59,360 nucleotides of DNA, taken from NCBI GenBank assembly GCA_000226015.1, contig JH154836.1, positions 6,455 through 65,814 of the forward strand. Reading direction: 5' to 3'. Source of the DNA: Mnemiopsis leidyi (lineage: Eukaryota; Ctenophora; Tentaculata; Lobata; Bolinopsidae). The stretch's first letter is position 1; each line of letters starts with the position of its first letter. Positions 45,501-56,300 of this stretch are shown piece after piece. The position numbers were made by a program, and so were the translations under genes. Below the pieces are notes generated by a model. That model did no database searches, was not told where the DNA came from, and worked only from the letters and a program-made list of their open reading frames with translations.

Positions 45501-45666
45501 AGTTTCCTACCCAATGCAAAATGTTGTTGATACAGTCTTCTCACTATCGTAAAGAACTGATGAAAGATATTCAAATCGGAATGCTGAACGGTGACATTTC
45601 TCACGAGAAATGCTAAACCACCACTGCCACAGCACACCAACCATCTACATTCTTTATTTACTGAAG
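39569..45666. other. AT-rich 6-kb stretch, largely without recognisable genes
   Basis: Stops are dense in all frames. Exon-like minus-strand pieces occur at 40339-40458 and near 43445-43590, but neither could be linked to a gene. No repeat array or tRNA was seen with confidence; 42962-43060 looks weakly tRNA-like. Confidence 0.4.
40339..40458 (-). CDS. Candidate terminal exon of an unknown gene
   Basis: After the acceptor ttttgcag, 39 codons run open to TGA. The peptide looks protein-like (SASGVLDQVMQTFPELKKQT). A second frame over the same bases is also open and longer. No upstream exon was found, so this is weak. Confidence 0.25.
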   Translation of the reverse strand, partial: GVQQIRAIKSASGVLDQVMQTFPELKKQTRYYQTSFQTL

Positions 45667-45918
45667 TTAACATGTTTTAACAACAACCACATACACCGTA
45701 TGTTTGACTGCAATTTGGGTAATTTTCCATGAACAGAAGATATTGTGTGAGGTAAGCTGTATTCCATATTCGCGATCTCTGGAAAGTAAGCAGATAATCT
45801 CTCCATGTCCATGAAAGTTAATGTTGAAACCAAGTTTACAACTTGTTATGATAATAACTATTAACGGAATCAAAATAGGCAATAGGGAACTCGCAGGCCA
45901 GGTTAAATTTCGTCCCAT
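45667..45918 (-). CDS. Candidate small secreted protein or first exon
   Basis: From ATG 45918 the peptide starts MGRNLTWPASSLLPILIP and continues as a strongly hydrophobic signal-peptide-like segment ending ITSCKLG. About 60 residues with three Cys follow, then TAA. It could be a short secreted protein or the leader exon of a longer gene whose other exons I cannot place. An in-frame ATG five codons upstream also exists. Confidence 0.35.
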   Translation of the reverse strand: MGRNLTWPASSLLPILIPLIVIIITSCKLGFNINFHGHGEIICLLSRDREYGIQLTSHNIFCSWKITQIAVKHTVYVVVVKTC

Positions 45919-46168
45919 TTTCACTGTTTGCACGTGTAAATTAATGCAGCCGTTTGGCTGAACTTATACCTATAATCGTATACATGATTAAATTTGATTA
46001 AGCAGGGTGTGGACGGCGGTACGAATGCAAATGGACGGACACTTTTTGAGCTAATATTCCACAATATCCCGATTTACAAATTCGATCGCATACCCTTGTG
46101 TTGTACTTGTTGTGCACGTGCACAAAACGTATCAACACAATCTAGCATTTGGGTCCTTCGGGCCAAAA

Positions 46169-46226
46169 TGGCAAGATACGGTAATAAATCGACACATCCT
46201 GGCGATGTTTTTTCAGAGGATCCAGG
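46169..46226 (+). CDS. Candidate first coding exon, gene unknown
   Basis: ATG 46169 in the context aaaATGgcaag opens MARYGNKSTHPGDVFSEDP and meets a donor (ccag/gtattt) in phase 1. A compatible continuation may be the open segment 46752-46865 (MLHNEAPSSLKCFTS to a stop), whose acceptor gggcag is pyrimidine-poor. No homologue comes to mind. Confidence 0.25.
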
Positions 46227-47310
46227 TATTTTGGTAATTGGGACACACCTGTAGATACTCTCACTCGTGAAGTTACGCGCGGTGACTGCTTTGCTTGGGT
46301 CACGTGGTCTCATTTACCGCGCGCACGTGCGTTTATGGGTGCGCAGGATTGGAACTGATCGATAGGACTAAGTTGTTTGATGTGTGACCGGTCGGTCGTT
46401 GAGGAAACTGGCTAAACGTTGCCTCATGCCTAGCCCTTCTGCTTCTAACGGTAGCGATGGGTCATGAGGAGAAACAAGACAAGAATAAACGATCAGATGA
46501 CAAAAATAGCTACAACACTCACTCATTGCCTGACTTTTTCATAATCTCCCTCACAGAAACCGTGAAATAGAACTGTAATTATCTGCCTCTCAACAGCTGC
46601 CCTTGCTAGTTGCTTTGTCGAGGTTATACCCGACTCCAGACTTATGCGCGTACTCGCAGCACTCTCGTCAACCATCGCACGTTGCTGCCTTCTGACTTGT
46701 AGAATGAAGATGAAATGTTTCTGTGATGACTGGATGTGTAAATGGGCAGACATGTTGCATAACGAGGCCCCGTCATCCTTAAAGTGTTTTACAAGTTCTC
46801 TTTATGGGCTCTTAGAATTGGGGATTGTAAGAGATGAACACCCGTTATTTTACGACAGATCTTAATTCAAGTAAGAAATCGCAGTAACCAAATACAAATC
46901 GGTATTTTAATAACAGCTCCTTCTAAACCCATTAGTCTTTACTACTTAAAATTTAGACAATCAACACTGCGCTGTAAACCCGTTTGAGATACCAGCTTTC
47001 ATCAACAACTAAATATTCATTCTCTTATAGTCCACTTGCTTTCTAAAGTTCGTCCTCTTTATCACACAGCACATATTATATAACTTCAGCCTATGTTCTT
47101 ACCTAAACTTCAAATAATTTATAGATCGTACAAAATCATATATCATCAATAAAACTTCAAAACGTTGAGCACTTTAGCTATTGTTCAGTTCAGCGTTGGA
47201 TTAAAACACTTCTTTTTTCGTTGAGCAATACAAAAAGTTCCCAGCTCGATAAAAATTACATTTGTTTGAGTTTCTTTTTGTCAGATAAGATACTTCAACC
47301 GGCGATGGTG

Positions 47311-50300
47311 CTACCCGAATTCTGAAACAGAAGGTACCTTACAACACAATAAATATGAATGTAGAGAGAGAGAATGATTTTAAAATTGAAATCGAACGAC
47401 GTAGAAGAACCAGTCAAGTTAGTCACGTACCAAATTGTTGGAAGTGTTTTTCTTCGTCCACAGCCTCGCTCTCCTCAGGTCTGGAGTAGTGAGTCCTGAA
47501 TACGAGGAACCGGAACAAATCAGATAGAGAAACAAGTCCAACCACATGACGAGTGTCGTCTACCACCACTAGTCTGTGTACCTATATTTGGGGAGGCGTT
47601 TTTAAAATCTAGTGAAGTTTTTAAAGGAGTCTTGGCACTTTTAAAGGAGTCTTCACGATCGCCACTCAGAGTGAATGGATCATTTGGAATTCCAATGGCG
47701 ACAATGATTCAAATGGCGAAAATGGTTCCAATGGCGACAATGGTACCAACAATGGCGACATTGGCGACAATGGGGAATTCCAAATGATCCATTCACTCTG
47801 AGTGGCGATCGTGAANNNNNNNNNNNTGAGTGGCGATCGTGAAAAAGGTATCGCCATCGAGTGGTTCCAATGGATCCATTATAATGGCGCCAATGGTCGC
47901 CAATGGCGATCGCCATTGTCGCCAATGGAACACAACCATTGGCGCCAATGGCGATTGGGACCACCATTGGCACCACTGACCTCATCGCCATTGGCGCCAT
48001 TGGAACATCCATTTGTTCCATTGAGTGGATCCATTGGCGCCAATGGTGCCAATTGCCCCACTCACCAAACTATATGACCCTTTTGCCGGAGACTTTGATG
48101 TGAAAACGTGATCGGTCGAATGGACATTGTTAACGCTCATTCCCAACAAAAAATGTGACAAATGTACCTGAGCCCGGTATATGGATTTGATGACATCGAT
48201 AAGACTGTCTGTAGCTTTGCATGTAAGTACCTCCACTTTCTGAAAAAGAGCATGTTCAATTTACCTGTTTCTCTTTAAAAGTGGAACTAAAAAGCTAGAA
48301 GTGGACAGAAGTTTAGGAATCAAAACCTAGGAGACAAAGTACCTGTGATGATCGTAACTGTAAACAATCTCTGATCGTGATGTCCATGTCGTTGTATTTA
48401 CCTCTGGATGCTAACGTCTAAAAGAGGAGATATATATATTTTAGTTGATATAAAAATAAGAATTAAAACAAGAATCGCGAAAAAATGCTGTTGCAAAAAG
48501 AACAGCCGACAAAGCGCCTTTTCAGTTTTGACACTTACAATGACATCGAATCTGGCGTAAATGTCCACAACTTTTACTGAAATACAATAACGTTAAAATA
48601 TAATGTAATCAGAAATTTGGCAACCCTCTAGGATTTTACACAACAAACCCAACTGTCCCCCTGACTGGTTAAATAAAGTTTCGCTGAACTTTCATTTAAT
48701 ATTGACCATGTGGGAAGGTATTTGTTTTTGCGACTTACAATCATCGTCGACTATTGGTATTGCAGATATTTTCGTTTTAGCAAAGAACTCCATCGCCTGA
48801 AGTAGCTTCGAGTCGTATTTTAGCTGAAACAAGAAAAAGAATTATTATCAAACAGTAACAACTATTGTTTAGGGAACGTTTGAGGATTATGCCACAATCC
48901 TCAACTCTAAGTATATATTGTTAAGTATATATTGTTAAGTATCTAAACTTGAACTGAACGTATTGTCAAAGCTGAACGTGTAGAATATAATCTCGTCAAG
49001 AATGCATGCGTGGATGCATCGCACATGTTTTTATAAGTTGCGGTCGTCGATTGATTGTACTGTTCCACGCAACGTACATCTAGATCATACGTGCGCTAAA
49101 TGAGAAAATCCATTGACGCGCATTACTGTTTTTCCTTAAGTAGACCCTTTTGAAACCTCGACCGCTTGATCGAATTTTAGCCTAGCTCTGATCTGGGGTG
49201 GAGGCTGGATCGGAGGGGGTATTGAAAACTGTAGGGGCTAATTTTCAGCTATAATTGTGCCTACAACCTTCCTTGGACCTCTATTTGTGCAACCTCGCCC
49301 GTTCTTGAGTACCGTAATAATTCACAAATCACGACAATCAGCTCCAAAATTGTAAAATAATGAAAAAGCGATTGTACACTCTGATACGAGAGTATTTCTA
49401 CTATCATGTCTACTAATTGATGATGTGGCAAATAACTTTTCCTCCCTGTTCTTTCAGACATGGTACCTGGCGACAGTGACAAAAGATATACATTTTGTTA
49501 TTGTATTCAACTTTATCTTTTATATCTTTGTCGTGTATATTAAACTTAAACTTGTAGAAGCTAACAATGAGCGTACTTAAAAACAAAGCTGCTTCGCTAA
49601 AGTTGGGGAGTTCATGTACTTGAATGGGGACTCCCCAATGTATTATAACAGGCGTTTTCATCACTCATTACTTGGAATAACCCTTAAACAGGCGACAAAC
49701 AGATTACATCTAATGAAACAATGATAGATTTTAATATCTCTGAATTTAAACTAACCTGTTTCACATCCTTATACGTTCCCACGCCCATGGACTGTATCGG
49801 AAGGTAGAAGAAAGGGTCAAGTTTTGATTCTATGAGGTAAGGGTAGATATGGTTGAGTATTCGCTTGTGAGTCAGTATGTAGAGAGTGTTGCCCGACCTG
49901 GGATCTATTACGGGCAGTCGGTGTATCTTCTTTTCCAGGAGAATCTTAGCCGCTGTAAACAGCGTCTCCATTGGGTCTGAAATAGATTATATCATTTTTT
50001 GATGTAGTGATATTTATGAACTTAACTTTAAAGATTGAGCTTGAAGTTATTGAATATTTTGGTAAGAGTGATTTCTCATTTTCCAGAGAAATTAAGTCAT
50101 CAGTCTATAGGAAATCTATCATATGCTGACTTGTTGTAGCGTATTAGCATTTGTCACCTGTTTAATGTACAGACGCAATACAAATATCCATTTATTTACA
50201 TGTGAATGTGCCAAAAAATTCTGAGGAAAAACGTCGCAGAATTTCAAGGAATTTTACATTAACAAATTAAGTTTTCAGCTGTCGAACCCCTCGACTGTCA

Positions 50301-53300
50301 AAAGATAACTTAAATATGTATGGAATTCCTTCTAAACTTTCATTTTAAAGATTAAGCGGTAGAAAGTAACTTCACGAGAAGAATGATTCATACCCCTCTC
50401 GTTAACATCATTATTTAATACCACTACAAGTATTCATGAAACATTTTCCAATCGCGGGAAACAAACGTCTAAAGTTATAGTTGAGTAGTAGTTATTTCAT
50501 GTATTTTATGGATCATGCCTACATTTACGCAGTACTCTTAGCTGATTCTTTTTTCAAATATCTTAAACTTGAAGTTGTTATTTCTGACGTTTTATGAAAA
50601 TGCTTTACAACTACTCTAACGAAACCATATTTGGAATACACAACGATGCAGAAAGATACGGCTGGATGAGCTTTAATCTGTTCATAGTGACCACATCGTT
50701 TATAGGAGATTCGCTAATTCTGGTGGGCTCCATCAAATACAACGCCTTTGCCCTCCACGAAGCTATCGTAGCTATAATCCAGCACATAGCCGTGTGTGAC
50801 CTGCTGCTATCTCTGATGATACTACAACGGACAATAGTTCTAGTAGACGGTACGGACAGGTTGATAGGGACCGGACTCTGCTACATTAAAGCCTACCTTG
50901 GAGCGTTCACGATGTCAGCTAGTGTGTTTCTGGTGTGCGGTATGACAGCCAGTAAGTTTGTCCTGCTGAAGTACCCTCTACGCACCGGGTACGTAACGTC
51001 AGGACACGCTCACAAACTCTGTGTTCTGCTGTGGACCGTGTCTCTGTACTTCCCCCTCACCTTTCTCTTGACGGACAGACGGGATGTCGCCTTCACCTAC
51101 CGCCAATACGACTGTGCTTACAACTTCTCGTCTGCTGCGTGGAAGTGGTTGAAACCAGTGAGTTCTCTGCTTCTTGGACTCTTGCCAAACCTCGCGATCG
51201 TCATAACAACGGTAATGTTACTGGTGGAGGCTAGGAAGGTGGCACGTGGAGCACAAAGTGGGTTGAAGTGGAGAGGAGTAATGACGGTAGTTCTTACCGC
51301 TCTTATCTACACTATCTCTATAGTGCCGCTAACTGTCTACTACTTGGCAGAACCATACATAAAGGAGATACCAGGGAAACCTGGAAAATTTTACACGGTT
51401 TTCTTTAGCATCTCCATGGCATTTCTAAACCTCAATACGGTTTCTAACTTCTTCATATATTGTCTTACTGTTAAAACTTTTAGAAGTTTTCTCAGAGACA
51501 AAATTGGAGGAGCACTTCCATGTTTTACATCAGGAGACATCCAACAGAGGGGAATTCCTTCTGATAACATGCCAGGGATAAGGAGGGACAACCGAACAAC
51601 AAGAAACAATATAGCGGGTACACGTGGCAAGGCAAGATGAAAAGTTAATGGGATTTAGATAAGCTTCATAACTGACATGATAAGTTTTCTGCGCGGGCGC
51701 TGCATCGTTAAGTTGATAAACTATCGTTTGTGATATTTCAGATATTTTTCACGAGTAGATGATAGTTTACATTGTGGTTAATATTGTGCGAATTTTGGTG
51801 ATTCCGAATAAACGACATTATGCCTTCCACAGCGTAAATTGTTTACTTAACTTATCCGACATAAGTTATCAAACAAATTTCAAATCACTTGTTTAATTGT
51901 TTGATGGCGATGTTAGTAAATCTATCAACTTATCAAGCTTACATCAAATAGGATGACTTTTAAAGCGAATAATTTTAAAACTTAAAATGATTACCGATAG
52001 AGATAAGTCCTTTGTTTGCCTTCTCAGATATTACTTTCCACTCTTCGATTGTTTTATTTTCAATGATATTTGCAATGTTCATGTGTTTGCCTTCCTTGTT
52101 GTAGTATTTGTGTAGAATGTTAATGAAGTCTGTAATGGTTAACATTCCAGTGTAGGCTTGACAGCTGGAGTCCCATATTGGAGCAGCTCTAGTCCCTGAA
52201 AATATCCAACTATTAAGATAAATGATAAATCAAGTTCCTGAGCGCTAGAATCAAGGTTTAAAGATGACACATATAGATGGAGTGTAGACAGTAAATTTTG
52301 TTGCTCGCACCCGTTTACAAAGTTTTGTACGTGTTCACAATCTAGTAATTACAGATTGGAATATTGTGAACATCTGACGCCGGTCATGTAATGGAATGTG
52401 GTAAGAATCTCACCATGTGCAATGAGAGCTGTGAACGCTTTTCGGACCTGTGTAAATGTAGTGGTTAAGGATGGTAATGTTTTTACACAGAATTCAAAAG
52501 TAAAATACCACATAACATTTCCGGTGTTTACTTATTTTATTTTGCTCCAAAAAAGTTACGTTATAATACTTAGTTTAGAGCTGACCAGTAAGTTTTTGTC
52601 GAAAACAATGAGTTTTCCACTGTTGGGGATCAGATCGTAACATTTCTTTGATTGTAGAAACAACGCAGGTGTGTTGATCAGCTGACAGTCTGAAGTTGTA
52701 ACATTAGAAAGTTACCGACACATGGAGTTACATAGTTTCTCTTTCTCTTAAACCAGGTAAACGTCACAGTTCACGATTTTACCTCCTCACATCTACTTCG
52801 TGGTTATCTTTACCTTCTTTTTATCACATTTATCTACATAACCCTGCATTAATAGCATCAGAAAACAATCCTTTGTTCTTGAGATACTGATATTACACCT
52901 ATACTATAACTATATACCTAATATGTACCATGACTATATATAGAGTGCCGTCCTTGCGAAGTTATTACTTACTAAACCAACACTTACTTTCATTAATATC
53001 CTCAAATATCTTGGCTTGCTTGGTTGCTTGCCTTCTGTATAAAGGGGACTGCGGCTGAAATTTTCCTACTGTAATCAAGCGTCATAATTAATGTATTAAA
53101 GAAAACATAATCTTATAAGACTGATACATGTAATAATTTGCAAATATTATTGCACACGAATACTTCAATCGACAATAACACAAGAAAGCAAATTTTGTCC
53201 GGATCAACACAAAGCACACACGCCAAAAATCTAAGAAATCAGAACAAACATGCAGACAAACATGATAAGAATCAACCAACGTACAAAAATTCGGCTCCTT

Positions 53301-56300
53301 CGCCGTTTTTTACATGATGCTATTGTCACTCTGAAGTATGCATCAGAAATTTCAGCGCAAAGAACAGACAAAAACAAGTCCTACGAGGCTTCCTTGTGTT
53401 TGTACCCGTGCGTCATATTTTGTCTAAAGTTTAAACTACTTCTTGTCTAAATTAGTGCTGGAAGCAGTGTCCCGCGAAATTTAAGTAAAATTGACCAACA
53501 AAACGTTCTTATTCTGCTCTGATATCAATTATCAAGTTAGATTTACCTTGGTAAATTGAAATTGTGACAATTTAAAAGATTACAAACTTTCAGCAATTTT
53601 TAATGCCGTGACCTCCTTGCACTTAACTTTCTATCTGCAATTTATAAGTATATAATTTGCTACGATGAAACTGAATTATCGTAGAGGGTAGCGTACTAAA
53701 TTCTAGATTTAAGTTTCGGCCACTGCTGTATGAGTTACAATAGAAGTTAGTGCACCATCTACAATCCGTACATTCTTTACATACCTCACCGCAGTACACG
53801 AGAATATGTGCAGAAAAATTAATCACCAAAAAATGGAGCATGTCATCTCACAATTGCCATGGAGGTAAGGACTAAGAAGAAGATTGATTAATAATCCGCG
53901 CACAAAGTACACATTCTGAAATGTGGTCATGAGTACACGGTAGAAATACCCAAAGTTTTACGGTCAGGACGTCTTATATTTTTCAATGACAAAAAGTAAA
54001 ACATTAAAACCTACCGAGTACAAATGACGAGTTTTCAAATCGGCTTCTAGAAAATACATAGAAAAACTCAAAAGAAAACAATAGGCCACATCCGGTCTCC
54101 AAAGTTTTAACAAAACTACCCCTTCAGCAATTTTTGTGTTTCCGGGACACCGCTTCTAGAACTATATCGAACTACAGTGAAGCAGTGGGGATACTTCTAA
54201 ATACCTGAACTGTAGAAGATACTCACTGGTGAATTTGGAATGGAACGAGGAGAGAACGAGAAGCATTGTCCCTCAATCATTAGCCACCTCTGTGAGACAG
54301 GAAATTTTGTTTGTTTTTTGAAGAAAAAGTAAAATTAAATTTTTCCTGTGTCATGTCTATGCACTGACGTAATGTTAAGCGGCCCTTTTGAGGAACTGAT
54401 CATGTCCGCTTAGTAGAACAGTGGACCAGGTGCGATGAGTAATTTGAGTATTACTCTATTGTTCAATGTTACTTAATAGTTAAATACCCTCGTGATATCA
54501 CCTTTTATTTTCGTCTTTAACATGTTTAGAGGATTCACGGATTTCGTAAGAAACTGAGAATCATCCAAGTGTTTAGAAAAGTACTTAGACACCTAGATAC
54601 AGCAGTATTCAATATTCATGCCATGTCATGCGCTTTTCCGTCTCGTTTTCAGCGAAGCTATTTTGTACTAACGGATTCATACATGGGTGCCAATTAAAGA
54701 AAAAATGTCCTAAAGGTGAAAACTAAAACTGTTCCGGCCTGAATACGACTGTCGTGACCAACACTGTCTAAAAACGTGCTGGTAGGAGAAAAATATTTTG
54801 TACATTTTAACATCATTTCAATAGCTTGGCATCTATGTATATGTATTATGTATTGTCATTCCACATGCGTCAAGAGACAGATAGATCGTTTATCTGACAA
54901 AAGTAACTACTTCATTAGCCAGATGTTATCTACAGAAATATAGATATATATTTATATTATATATAAATATAGAAATATGTACCATGCATCATGTAATATA
55001 CTATTTGTTGAGTTACAATTTAAATTTAATACCCTCTATACTACAAAATGTTGTTATTAATTACATAGGATTCTAAGAAAGTAAATATATACCCAAAAAG
55101 GGAAACACATATATAATATATATGTATATATGTGTTTCCCTCTTTTACTTGATAACTCATTATCTTAAGACAACCTAAGATGCACCAACGAGAATTTTAT
55201 CAAATACCTCAAGCGAGCCTTTTCAAAGTTCCATGCTAAATTAATCATTTGGAAAATTCTAGAATTCAGGCCCGGTGGAAAATCGGACATAACATAATCG
55301 TGATACAGACCACTTTAAAATAATTCCAACGGAATATTCTAGAAGGTCCTTGAACAATACCACTTCAATATGTTTCTCTTTATCGCCTTACGAGCTTTAG
55401 AAAGGAAATAGCCTGGAGCGTGTAATAATGAAAACTGATATTTCAGGCCCCAACAAATACTTGAAAAGTTTTGCCGAACGTTGTCGCATTCCTCATTCCT
55501 CAAAGTGGTTTGAAGTGGGGAGGGGACCTTTTTCAGGTAATCATTTCGAGAAAGCTCGACTCCCAGAGGTGTGCACTGATTGGTAAAGAGTGTTTTATGT
55601 AGTTGTGGGCGGGCCAAAAAATCAACCAAGCCATATGTATGTACGGGGAAGATATCTGATCGGACGCGATATCCACTGATAGGCAATTCAGAAAATTCAT
55701 GGACCGGCACCGTTCCGAGTCGGGTATGATCCGACAAACTCTACATTTTCTAGATGAGTGCTCTACCAATTGAGCTACCGGCCCTATGGATATCGCATAA
55801 TTATAGATGAGTATACTTTGATTTATTATGTAAACTTTAAACTTAACTTATTACAGGAGTACAAATTTCACCTTTTGTTACACATTAATTTAATCTAGTG
55901 TAGATCTAATCTAATCTAATGGAAAAAATCATTTTTCTGAGGAGACACATATTTTAACCAATCAGAAGATAGAAAGCGGAGTTTTCTAACTTCTCGTTGG
56001 TCAAAATTCGTGACCCCTCCCAGCCTGGTAACAACGGATAAACACATAGTGCACACTGCCACCTAAAGCATACGGGTTGTACTTACCCCCTACTTCTTAA
56101 TTTATCAGCCTAGTTTAAGAAATATATTTTATAACCTAGTCAAAAATTAGTGCATTCGATCACTTGCTGCATCAATTTTCAATCTCGCAGTAATTTTCAA
56201 ACTTTTTCGCAGCAACTCATAGGCTGCTAATCATGCAGCACATCTTTTGAAGACCAAATCATATATAATGCTCTAAGGGCTACATGTTAGCAACAAAGCA

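Noticed and set aside
46523-46753. Minus-strand 76-codon ORF
   Set aside because: Parts resemble the repeat block at 26.7-28.2 kb, so it is more likely a repeat than a gene.
47666-48236. Several overlapping ORFs with MAPMAIGANG-like repeats
   Set aside because: They come from the ggcgccaatgg satellite, cross the N gap, and appear in most frames on both strands.
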